Assembly (NCBI GenBank): GCA_964405075.1
Contig: CAYOMP010000059.1
Location: 1 to 14,761, forward strand
Source of the DNA: CAYOMP01 sp964405075
Lineage (GTDB): Bacteria; Bacillota; Clostridia; Lachnospirales; Lachnospiraceae
DNA: 14,761 bases
Direction: 5' to 3'
The translations under genes and the position numbers were made by a program. Numbering within the stretch: position 1 is the first letter of the stretch; the number at the start of each line of letters is the position of its first letter. Positions 1 through 6,277 of the stretch are shown here, piece after piece. Below the pieces are notes generated by a model. It ran no database searches. It was not told the DNA's origin and worked only from the letters and a program-made list of their open reading frames with translations.

Positions 1-1
1 G

Positions 2-205
2 ACTCAACAGGTTTTGGATATGATTGAAAGTCATCTTATGCGATTGAAAAATAATATTTTTAAGTTAGCAGTTGCAACAGATAAGAAGAATCTAAGATTG
101 TTGAGAAAACGTGTAAAACACAGTAAAGATTTACGAGAAATATGTTGCTATTTTTGTACAGATATGGAGGAAGGGAAAACCTGGCTTGTAAGTGACGCAA
201 ATTAA
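2..205 (+). CDS. C-terminal end of an unidentified protein (partial)
   Basis: An open frame runs in from the left edge (first complete codon at base 2) and stops with TAA at 203-205, giving 67 residues. The start is outside the window; a TTG at 14 and ATGs at 20 and 38 lie inside the frame, and none has a convincing ribosome binding site, so I read this as a gene tail. The visible part is basic and probably helical, with a run rich in Lys, Arg and Leu, followed by a short Cys-containing stretch (ICCYFC). I do not recognise the family. Its position just upstream of an operator-controlled gene would suit a regulator such as a TetR- or MerR-type protein, but that is context only. No terminator is visible between it and the next promoter. 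Confidence 0.45.
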   Translation, partial: TQQVLDMIESHLMRLKNNIFKLAVATDKKNLRLLRKRVKHSKDLREICCYFCTDMEEGKTWLVSDAN

Positions 206-273
206 TTTTGGAACAACAGGCGAGAATAATATTTTGGTACATTAATGGGAAAAAAATATATAGGGTTTGGTGG

Positions 274-302
274 TTGACAATTAGTGTTTATTTTGATAAA
301 CT
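274..302 (+). promoter_or_regulatory. Sigma-A type promoter of the CPBP gene
   Basis: A perfect -35 TTGACA (274-279) is followed 17 bases later by TAAACT (297-302), which carries a TG at 294-295 as in extended -10 promoters. Transcription would begin near 309, immediately at the palindromic operator, and the start codon of the CPBP gene lies about 37 bases further on. Confidence 0.75.
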
Positions 303-309
303 CTTAATA

Positions 310-324
310 GACCGACGGTCGGTC
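310..324. promoter_or_regulatory. Palindromic operator, TetR-family-like
   Basis: GACCGACGGTCGGTC is a perfect 7-1-7 inverted repeat centred on base 317. It is GC-rich in an AT-rich surrounding and overlaps the predicted transcription start. GACC/GGTC palindromes of this type are typical binding sites of TetR/AcrR-family repressors (family knowledge). The repressor itself is not identified in the window. RNA polymerase would be blocked when the site is occupied, so I infer repression of the gene starting at 346. Confidence 0.7.
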
Positions 325-345
325 GAATGAAAGGAGAGGAATTAA

Positions 346-1076
346 ATGAACAAAGTAAAGAAAGTAGGATTAGGATGGAATTATGTAATTGCTGCATACA
401 TAACATTTGCTGCAATGGTATTGGGAATTTGTGGATGTGCATCTATGGTATTTCATGCCAGTCCATTAGTTATGAGAATTTTAGCAAATATCTGTGCATG
501 GTCACCAACGATTGTATTATTTGTAGGATTTAAAAAATGGTGTCCGAAAAAAACAATTAAAGAGTTTTTCGAAGAAGCATTTTCAGGCAAAATTAAAATT
601 AGTTTAATTATGGTAAGTGCATTATCTACTGGTTTGGCTTTTTTGATTGCAGCAAGTGTTTATTCATATGTCAAGGGTATTACTTTTATGTCAGTATTTC
701 AAATGGGAGTTTTTCCTGTAATTGTTAACATTATTCTTTCTATATTATCTGGACCAACGGGAGAAGAATGTGGATGGAGAGGTTATTTACGACCAGTTTT
801 TGAAGGTAAATATGGTTTGTAGATAGTGATTTTACATCAGGAATTGAGATGCTTATATATATTTTATCAAATGTGGTAGTTATTACAGCAATTCATATGA
901 TTATGGCAGTTATTTTGGAAAAGGAAAATAACTTGATATATGCGGTTCTTGTACATTTGTTTTTTAATTTACCATATACATTCGTTAATGTTGATATTAT
1001 GTTTTATGAGATTATTATGGTCATATTTACAATTGAGGCAATTATTTTTCTTCTTTATAGAAAATTTTCGAGATAG
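346..1076 (+). pseudogene. CPBP-family intramembrane metalloprotease, broken by internal deletion
   Basis: The first part (346-822, 158 codons) starts at ATG 346 after a strong AAGGAGAGGA site. It has several hydrophobic membrane segments and ends just after the CPBP (Rce1-like, formerly Abi/CAAX protease) motif 1, EECGWRGYL, with catalytic-type Glu140 and Glu141. It then stops at TAG 820-822. The rest of the protein continues in another frame from about 813 (WFVDSDFTSG) through the ATG at 849 to TAG at 1074-1076, with two more membrane segments and motif 3, HLFFN. The region between EGKYG and WFVDS, which in this family holds motif 2 (an aromatic-rich stretch with a metal-binding His, FxxxH), is absent. 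This points to a deletion of roughly 55 bases with length 1 mod 3, not a simple point frameshift. Intact relatives process or degrade membrane proteins and often give bacteriocin immunity. The remnant cannot be an active protease. Confidence 0.8.
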
Positions 1077-1098
1077 TCTAAATAATTATTTAACCCAA

Positions 1099-1150
1099 AA
1101 CTTCAGCGAACTTAGTTGAAGAATAAATGTGAAGACAACCAATTAAATTG
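1099..1150 (+). repeat. 52-base intergenic repeat, copy 1
   Basis: Matches the segment 1234-1285 without any gap at 36 of 52 positions, counted by eye. The best shared blocks are AGYGAACYTAGTT near the start and AATGTGAA in the middle. The copy begins with a possible hairpin, CTTCA pairing with TGAAG around an 11-base loop. Confidence 0.5.
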
Positions 1151-1163
1151 AATAAGGATAGAG

Positions 1164-1205
1164 AAAAGTCATAAAGCGAAGACTGAATATGCTTTATGAC
1201 TTTTT
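1164..1205 (+). terminator. Intrinsic terminator after the CPBP remnant
   Basis: A 14-base arm AAAAGTCATAAAGC (1164-1177) pairs with GCTTTATGACTTTT (1191-1204) across a 13-base loop and runs into T residues (1201-1205). It lies 88 bases past the end of the broken CPBP gene and would end its transcript. The A-run on the left makes it partly functional in the opposite direction too. Confidence 0.8.
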
Positions 1206-1233
1206 ATCGTATAATAATTATGATTTAGTGAAG

Positions 1234-1285
1234 AACTCTAGTGAACCTAGTTAAGAGAATAATGTGAAAGAAACATATTAATTTG
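1234..1285 (+). repeat. 52-base intergenic repeat, copy 2
   Basis: Second copy of the segment at 1099-1150, same length and orientation, on the other side of the terminator. Its first part can also pair (CTCT with AGAG). The bases in the arms differ from copy 1 although pairing is kept, with a one-base shift in register. Confidence 0.5.
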
Positions 1286-1393
1286 TCATCTTAAAATACT
1301 TGCCATTTCTTTTGATATATGAAGAGAGGATATTATTCTGTGATTTTGTCCATAGATAATTAATGCAGGGGATATGGTATTGTTAGTAAATAA

Positions 1394-1402
1394 TGTTATA
1401 AT
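1394..1402 (+). promoter_or_regulatory. Candidate extended -10 element
   Basis: TGTTATAAT combines a consensus TATAAT (1397-1402) with the TGn of an extended -10. No good -35 lies 16-18 bases upstream. If active it would give a leader of about 170 bases to the deacetylase gene. Confidence 0.3.
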
Positions 1403-1527
1403 ATAGTCTTGAATAAAAAATACTGTACGAAAGTATTAATATATGCTATCATTAAATATATGTATGCATATGTCAAAATTGTGTTAAATAAAAAATAATG
1501 TCTATTTTACAAAAAGTTTAGCCTATT

Positions 1528-1557
1528 TTGACAAAATGTGTTAAAATATAATAGTGT
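1528..1557 (+). promoter_or_regulatory. Probable promoter region of the deacetylase gene
   Basis: A perfect TTGACA at 1528-1533 and a perfect TATAAT at 1547-1552 are only 13 bases apart, too close to act as one standard sigma-A promoter. TTGACA could instead use TAGTGT (1552-1557, 18-base spacer). TATAAT would need a poor -35 near 1524. Transcription very likely starts in this segment, but the exact element is unresolved. Confidence 0.4.
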
Positions 1558-1581
1558 AGTTTTGACGCTGGAGGTGGTCTA

Positions 1582-2538
1582 ATGGACGATTCTTATATGT
1601 CATTAGAAGAGAAAACTAATCGTAGAAAAGCGAGAGTTAGAAGATTGAAAAGAACAATCGTTTTTATAACTATTACAGCTATTCTTCTTCCAAGCGTGAT
1701 GTGTATTTTTTTATTGGTAAGAGTTAGTTCTTTGCAAGAACAGATAGATACATTAAATAATACATTGGCGATGACGATAGCCCAGCAAGAGTTAGAGCAG
1801 AAGAATTCTACACTTGCAGAGGGTGTATATGCCAGTGAGTCGAGCGTAGAAGGAACAGATGTTGACTTTCAGGAAAACAATAGTGAAGAGAGTGGACCGG
1901 TAGAACACACGACAGCATATTTGACTTTTGATGATGGTCCGAGTGATAATACAGCAGCTATTTTGGATATATTAAAAGAGTATGACATTAAGGCAACTTT
2001 TTTTGTAACTGGAAAAGAAACGGATGAAGCAAAAGAGATATATAAGCGTATTGTAAATGAAGGACATACGATAGGTATGCATTCATATTCGCATCAATAT
2101 AGTGCGATATATGATTCGGTAGAAGCATTTGTAGAAGATACTTCTAAACTACAAAATTTAATAGAGGAAACTACAGGAGTTAGACCTGATTTCTATAGAT
2201 TTCCGGGAGGTAGTAGCAATCTTGTTAGTAATATTGAGATGACCGAGTTTATCAGGTATCTTAATGAACAAGGTATTACATATTTTGATTGGAATGTTGC
2301 TAGTGGGGATGCAACCAGTCAGAATGTTGATGTAGATACATTAGTGAATAATGTTCTAAATGATGTAACATTATATGAAAATTCAGTAATATTAATGCAT
2401 GATTCTGCAACTAAGTTTACTACAGTAGAAGCATTGCCACAGATTATTGAGAAGTTACAGGAAATGAACATTGAAATGAAATCTATAACAGAAGATGTAA
2501 CGCCGGTACAGCATATAAAAGCCGAATCGGTAAACTAA
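1582..2538 (+). CDS. Membrane-anchored polysaccharide deacetylase (NodB/CE4 family)
   Basis: Removes acetyl groups from N-acetylated sugar polymers outside the cell; peptidoglycan is the likely substrate by analogy with PgdA-type enzymes, but this is inferred. The 318-residue protein has a short basic cytoplasmic tail, one membrane segment (about residues 25-47), a coiled-coil or linker region (about 50-110) and a NodB domain from about 112. Visible CE4 motifs are TFDDGP with Asp117 and Asp118, HSYSH with metal ligands His167 and His171, RFPGG with Arg206, and LMHD with His273 and Asp274. The full catalytic set is present, so the enzyme should be active. The start at ATG 1582 follows GGAGGTGG (1570-1577). 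The bactofilin gene begins 27 bases after the stop without a terminator, so the two are probably cotranscribed. An anchored, extracytoplasmic orientation is expected from the basic N-terminus. Confidence 0.88.
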   Translation: MDDSYMSLEEKTNRRKARVRRLKRTIVFITITAILLPSVMCIFLLVRVSSLQEQIDTLNNTLAMTIAQQELEQKNSTLAEGVYASESSVEGTDVDFQENNSEESGPVEHTTAYLTFDDGPSDNTAAILDILKEYDIKATFFVTGKETDEAKEIYKRIVNEGHTIGMHSYSHQYSAIYDSVEAFVEDTSKLQNLIEETTGVRPDFYRFPGGSSNLVSNIEMTEFIRYLNEQGITYFDWNVASGDATSQNVDVDTLVNNVLNDVTLYENSVILMHDSATKFTTVEALPQIIEKLQEMNIEMKSITEDVTPVQHIKAESVN

Positions 2539-2565
2539 TATGAAAAGTAAATGGAGGATTTGAAA

Positions 2566-3384
2566 ATGAGTTTTTTTAAAGAATTTAAGGAAGATTTATC
2601 TCAGGCAGTGAATGAATTATTACCAGAGGATGAGTTACAAGATACAAGTGAGGCAGAAGGATTAGCTGATTTGGATACTGTAGCAGATGAAGATGACAGC
2701 ATCGATCTAGATAATTTTGATGAATTATTAAAGGCAGTTGGTGGTGCAGATGAAGATACTTTTGCTGAAACAGTAGAAGATATTGAAGAAGATGAAGAAA
2801 CTGAAGAAGTAGAAGAAGATACAAATGTGGATGTAATGGATGATGCAGAGGTTACTGAAACAGTTGAGGAAGCAGTAGAAGAAGATGTAGCAGTAGATGA
2901 AGCACCAGTAGTAGAAGAAAAGAAAGTTGCCAGTGATGAATCAGCAGTAATCACTAAAGGAACAACCATCAAGGGTGATATTGAATCTGATGGTTCTTTA
3001 GAAATTGTAGGTACAGTTACAGGTAATGTATCATGTACAGGTAAGCTTACAATTACAGGTAAGGTTATAGGTAATTCAAAAGCAAGTGAGATCTTTGCTG
3101 ATGAAGCAAAAGTTGAAGGTGAAGTAGTAAGTGAAGGAACTGTAAAGATAGGTGCAGGTTCTGTTGTTATTGGTAATGTAACAGCTACATCAGCTGTAAT
3201 TGCTGGTGCAATTAATGGTAATATTGATGTTAAGGGTCCTGTTATTGTTGATTCTTCAGCCGTAGTTATGGGTGATATTAAGTCTCGTTCAGTACAGATT
3301 AATAATGGAGCTGTTATTGAAGGTTTCTGTTCACAGTGTTACTCAGATATTGATGTTAAAGCATTTTTTGCTGACAATAAATAG
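2566..3384 (+). CDS. Bactofilin-type polymer-forming cytoskeletal protein with long acidic N-terminus
   Basis: Bactofilins self-assemble into filaments without nucleotide and often place cell-wall enzymes. The start is ATG 2566, because GGAGG (2553-2557) sits 8 bases before it; the earlier in-frame ATG at 2551 lies at the Shine-Dalgarno itself. The 272-residue product begins with a short amphipathic, possibly membrane-binding segment (MSFFKEFKEDL). A strongly acidic, low-complexity stretch rich in Glu, Asp and Val follows (about 15-122). The bactofilin (DUF583) right-handed beta-helix starts near residue 126 and shows repeating patterns such as GDIESDGSLEIVGTVTGNV and a GDIKSRSVQINNGAVIEG turn near the end. 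Two cysteines (CSQC, about 255-258) lie in the C-terminal tail. The neighbouring deacetylase suggests a wall-related role. The following pyrH starts 24 bases later with no terminator between. Confidence 0.85.
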   Translation: MSFFKEFKEDLSQAVNELLPEDELQDTSEAEGLADLDTVADEDDSIDLDNFDELLKAVGGADEDTFAETVEDIEEDEETEEVEEDTNVDVMDDAEVTETVEEAVEEDVAVDEAPVVEEKKVASDESAVITKGTTIKGDIESDGSLEIVGTVTGNVSCTGKLTITGKVIGNSKASEIFADEAKVEGEVVSEGTVKIGAGSVVIGNVTATSAVIAGAINGNIDVKGPVIVDSSAVVMGDIKSRSVQINNGAVIEGFCSQCYSDIDVKAFFADNK

Positions 3385-3408
3385 GAATATTTTTAGGAGC
3401 ATAGCATA

Positions 3409-4104
3409 ATGAAAAGAGTATTATTAAAACTAAGTGGTGAAGCTTTAGCGGGTGATAAAAAAACAGGATTCGATGAAGCTACATGTATACAGGTTGCAGA
3501 ACAAGTTAAGCAACTAGTTGATGAAAAAATACAGGTTGGTATCGTTATTGGTGGCGGTAACTTCTGGAGAGGAAGAACAAGCGAAAATATTGATAGAACC
3601 AAGGCAGATCAGATTGGTATGCTTGCTACGATTATGAATTGTATTTATGTATCTGAGATTTTTAGAGCAGTAGGAATGGATACAGAGGTTCTTACACCTT
3701 TTGAATGTGGTTCTATGACAGGGCTATTTTCAAAGGATAAGGCAAATGAATGTTTTGCAAATAATAAAGTTGTATTTTTTGCAGGTGGAACAGGCCATCC
3801 ATATTTTTCTACAGATACAGCAACAGTATTAAGAGCTATAGAAATAGAAGCTGATGTTATTTTGTTAGCAAAGGCTATTGATGGTGTATACGATAGTGAT
3901 CCTAAGATTAATCCAAATGCGGTTAAGTATGATGAAGTATCAATTGATGAGGTTGTTGCTAAGAAATTAGCAGTTGTTGATATGACAGCTTCAATTCTTG
4001 CAATGGAAAATAAAATGCCAATGCTTGTATTTGGATTAAATGAAGAAAATAGTATTGTAAATACCGTAAAAGGTAAATTTAATGGAACAAAGGTTACTGT
4101 ATAA
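3409..4104 (+). CDS. pyrH: Uridylate kinase (UMP kinase)
   Basis: Phosphorylates UMP to UDP with ATP in the cytoplasm, feeding UTP, CTP and UDP-sugar pools. The 231-residue protein has the usual length of bacterial PyrH in the amino acid kinase fold. Visible motifs are the N-terminal KLSGEAL (from Lys7), the glycine-rich GGGNFWRG (48-55), GGTGHPYFSTDTA (126-138) for nucleotide binding, and VFGLNEENS near the end. ATG 3409 follows AGGAG (3395-3399). It is the first gene of the conserved pyrH-frr-uppS-cdsA-dxr-rseP-ispG-polC cluster. The stop codon is embedded in the ribosome binding site of frr, suggesting coupled translation. The usual upstream partners rpsB and tsf are not present here. Confidence 0.97.
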   Translation: MKRVLLKLSGEALAGDKKTGFDEATCIQVAEQVKQLVDEKIQVGIVIGGGNFWRGRTSENIDRTKADQIGMLATIMNCIYVSEIFRAVGMDTEVLTPFECGSMTGLFSKDKANECFANNKVVFFAGGTGHPYFSTDTATVLRAIEIEADVILLAKAIDGVYDSDPKINPNAVKYDEVSIDEVVAKKLAVVDMTASILAMENKMPMLVFGLNEENSIVNTVKGKFNGTKVTV

Positions 4105-4118
4105 GGAGGAATAGATTA

Positions 4119-4670
4119 ATGGATGAAAGATTAAAACAGTACGAGGAAAAAATGAGTAAATCATTTGATAATTTATTAAGTGAATTTACTTCAATTAGAG
4201 CAGGTCGTGCTAATCCACACATTTTAGATAAAATTAGAATAGATTATTATGGAACACCAACTCCACTTCAGCAGGTGGCTAATATTACTGTTCCGGAAGC
4301 TAGAATGCTTCAGATTCAGCCATGGGAAGCTTCAATCGTTAAAGATATTGAGAAAGCTATTCTTACATCAGATTTGGGATTAAATCCAACAAATGATGGT
4401 AAGCTTATTAGATTAGTTTTCCCAGAATTAACTGAGGATAGAAGAAAAGAATTAGTAAAAGATGTTAAGAAAAAAGGTGAAAATGCAAAAGTAGCTGTAC
4501 GTAACATTAGAAGAGATGCAAATGATGCATTTAAGAAATTAAAAGGTAGTGATATTTCAGAAGATGAAATTAAAAACCTTGAAGATAGTGTTCAGAAAAT
4601 GACAGATAATTTTATTGCTAATATTGATAAGGCAGTAGAGGATAAATCAAAAGAAGTACTTACTGTATAA
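4119..4670 (+). CDS. frr: Ribosome recycling factor
   Basis: Splits post-termination ribosomes together with EF-G so that subunits can be reused. At 183 residues it has the normal family length, with the two-domain layout of a three-helix bundle interrupted by a beta-rich domain. The conserved IRAGRANP at about residues 26-33, the DYYGTPTPLQQVANI segment after it, and the C-terminal helix with LTEDRRKELVK and RNIRRDAND are clear. ATG 4119 follows AAGGAGGA (4103-4110), which overlaps the pyrH stop, with 14 bases between the genes. After its stop comes an 81-base gap holding a terminator-like hairpin, the only real break in the cluster. Confidence 0.97.
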   Translation: MDERLKQYEEKMSKSFDNLLSEFTSIRAGRANPHILDKIRIDYYGTPTPLQQVANITVPEARMLQIQPWEASIVKDIEKAILTSDLGLNPTNDGKLIRLVFPELTEDRRKELVKDVKKKGENAKVAVRNIRRDANDAFKKLKGSDISEDEIKNLEDSVQKMTDNFIANIDKAVEDKSKEVLTV

Positions 4671-4694
4671 TCAGAAAAGTATTCAAATATAAGT

Positions 4695-4724
4695 GACCGC
4701 GGGCACTGCCGGCGGTCTTTCTTT
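4695..4724 (+). terminator. GC-rich terminator-like hairpin between frr and uppS
   Basis: GACCGC (4695-4700) pairs with GCGGTC (4712-4717); after one G-G mismatch three more G/C pairs close an ACT loop. TTTCTTTC follows. There is no recognisable promoter between this hairpin and uppS, so it probably acts as a partial terminator or an RNA 3' end that lowers, but does not abolish, transcription into the lipid genes. Confidence 0.65.
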
Positions 4725-4751
4725 CGAATTAAATGGAAAAAAGGAGATATT

Positions 4752-5459
4752 ATGAACGTTCCACAACATATTGCAATTATTTTAGATGGTAATGGTAGAT
4801 GGGCTGCTAAAAAAGGTATGCCAAGGAATTATGGACATACACAGGGAGCTAAGACAGTAGAGACTATTTGTGAAGAAGCTTATAGAATGGGAGTAAAATA
4901 TCTTACAGTGTATGCTTTTTCAACAGAAAATTGGAAAAGACCTCAAAGCGAAGTAGATGCTTTGATGAAGCTTTTGCGAAATTATATGAAGACATGTTTA
5001 AAAACAGCAGCAAAAAATGATATGAAAGTTCGTGTTATTGGCGATAAGAGTAAATTAGATGTGGATTTGCAGGAAAAGATTGCAGAGTTGGAAGAAGCAT
5101 CTAAGAATAATGGCGGATTGAATTTTCAGGTAGCTATTAATTATGGTGGTAGAGATGAAATGATTAGAGCTATGAAGAAAATGATAATTGACAAGGAAAA
5201 TAATAAGATTTCAATAGATGATATAGATGAAAAGTTGTTTGCAAGCTATTTAGATACTAAGGATATTCCTGACCCGGATTTATTAATCAGAACCAGTGGT
5301 GAATTGAGATTATCTAATTTTCTAATGTGGCAGTTGGCATATTCAGAATTTTATATTACAGATGTACTATGGCCAGATTTTACAAAGGAAGATTTGGTTA
5401 AAGCAATTGAACAATATAATAGTAGAGAAAGAAGATACGGAGGAGTAAAGGAGAGTTAA
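4752..5459 (+). CDS. uppS: Isoprenyl transferase (undecaprenyl diphosphate synthase)
   Basis: Adds isopentenyl diphosphate units in cis to make undecaprenyl diphosphate, the lipid carrier for peptidoglycan and other wall polymers. The 235-residue protein has the cis-prenyltransferase motif LDGNGRWA with catalytic Asp12, GHTQGAKTVE, the YAFSTENWKRP segment, NYGGRDE, and the C-terminal substrate-binding RTSGELRLSNF (from Arg180) with a following WPDF. ATG 4752 follows AAAGGAG (4739-4745) at a suitable distance. Four bases separate its stop from cdsA. A Leu precedes the catalytic Asp where many homologues have Met; this is a conservative change. The assignment as the long-chain carrier synthase rests on gene order and sequence, as chain length cannot be read directly. 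Confidence 0.95.
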   Translation: MNVPQHIAIILDGNGRWAAKKGMPRNYGHTQGAKTVETICEEAYRMGVKYLTVYAFSTENWKRPQSEVDALMKLLRNYMKTCLKTAAKNDMKVRVIGDKSKLDVDLQEKIAELEEASKNNGGLNFQVAINYGGRDEMIRAMKKMIIDKENNKISIDDIDEKLFASYLDTKDIPDPDLLIRTSGELRLSNFLMWQLAYSEFYITDVLWPDFTKEDLVKAIEQYNSRERRYGGVKES

Positions 5460-5463
5460 TAAT

Positions 5464-6267
5464 ATGTTTAAGACAAGATTGCTTAGTGGAATAGTGCTTG
5501 TACTTATTGCTCTAGCAACTATAATAACAGGTGATACGGTGCTTTGGGCAACAGTATTGGTTATTTCATTAGTTGGTTTATTTGAATTATATAGAGTTTT
5601 GAAAATTGAAAAGAATATATTAGGTTATACTGGATATGTATGGACAATATGCTATTATCTAATGTTATATAATGGGAAAAAAGATTATATGATGTGTTTG
5701 GTTATGATGTTTTTGATAATTTTGATGGCTGAATATGTATTTACATTCCCAAAATTCAAATCAAATGATATTATGTCAGCATTTTTTGGTGTGTTTTACG
5801 TATCAGTAATGCTTTCATATATTTACCAAACTCGAATGTTGGTAAATGGTGCATTTATTGTTTGGCTTATTTTTATATGCTCATGGGGATGTGACACATG
5901 TGCATATTGCGTAGGTATGCTTATAGGTAAACATAAGATGGCACCAAAACTTAGCCCTAAGAAATCTATTGAAGGTGGACGAGGTGGTATAGTTGGTGCA
6001 GCATTACTTGGTGCAATCTATGGAGCAGCTGTTTCAGGTTATGCTCAATTTACTATTAATCCAGTGGTTGGATTTGCAGTTATTAGTGGTGTAGGGGGAA
6101 TGATTTCACAGATAGGTGATTTGGCTGCCTCTGCAATTAAAAGAAACAATGATATAAAAGATTATGGAACACTTATTCCAGGACATGGCGGAATTATGGA
6201 CAGATTTGACAGTGTAATATTTACAGCACCTGTTATTTTTGGTCTTGCAGTAGCATATTTTGGATAG
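5464..6267 (+). CDS. cdsA: Phosphatidate cytidylyltransferase (CDP-diglyceride synthase)
   Basis: Converts phosphatidic acid and CTP to CDP-diacylglycerol, the branch-point precursor of membrane phospholipids. The 267-residue protein is strongly hydrophobic with about seven or eight membrane segments. The family signature is complete near the C-terminus: SAIKRNNDIKDYG (223-235) followed by PGHGGIMDRFD (239-249), including the metal-binding Asp pair region. A second conserved block, SPKKSIEGGRGG, lies about 164-175. ATG 5464 is served by AAAGGAGAG, which lies inside the last codons of uppS, so the two are likely translationally coupled. The dxr start codon is 10 bases after its stop. Confidence 0.95.
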   Translation: MFKTRLLSGIVLVLIALATIITGDTVLWATVLVISLVGLFELYRVLKIEKNILGYTGYVWTICYYLMLYNGKKDYMMCLVMMFLIILMAEYVFTFPKFKSNDIMSAFFGVFYVSVMLSYIYQTRMLVNGAFIVWLIFICSWGCDTCAYCVGMLIGKHKMAPKLSPKKSIEGGRGGIVGAALLGAIYGAAVSGYAQFTINPVVGFAVISGVGGMISQIGDLAASAIKRNNDIKDYGTLIPGHGGIMDRFDSVIFTAPVIFGLAVAYFG

Positions 6268-6277
6268 AGGAGACGAA

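Larger units (their letters stand above)
1077..1581. other. 505-base intergenic region without a gene
   Basis: No coding frame with a plausible ribosome binding site is visible on either strand. The stretch contains two diverged copies of a 52-base repeat (1099-1150 and 1234-1285), a strong hairpin terminator between them, and, nearer the deacetylase gene, very AT-rich DNA with two TATAAT boxes and a near-repeated 20-base segment. A small hairpin without a T-run (AATACT/AGTATT) lies around 1420-1438. Confidence 0.7.

Noticed and set aside
327..533. 68-codon plus-strand frame overlapping the CPBP gene
   Set aside because: It lies in another frame over a clear CPBP coding sequence and its start lies before the CPBP ribosome binding site; no family features.
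1461..1475. Small palindrome TATGCATA with ATATG/CATAT arms
   Set aside because: Short and made of A/T-rich words common in this intergenic DNA; no T-run or other sign of function.
2551..2565. Earlier in-frame ATG for the bactofilin
   Set aside because: The GGAGG site overlaps this codon and is ideally placed for ATG 2566 instead.
2601..2972. 123-codon minus-strand frame rich in Ser, Thr and Val
   Set aside because: It is the reverse reading of the GAA/GAT-rich acidic tail of the bactofilin; the low complexity mirrors that tail.
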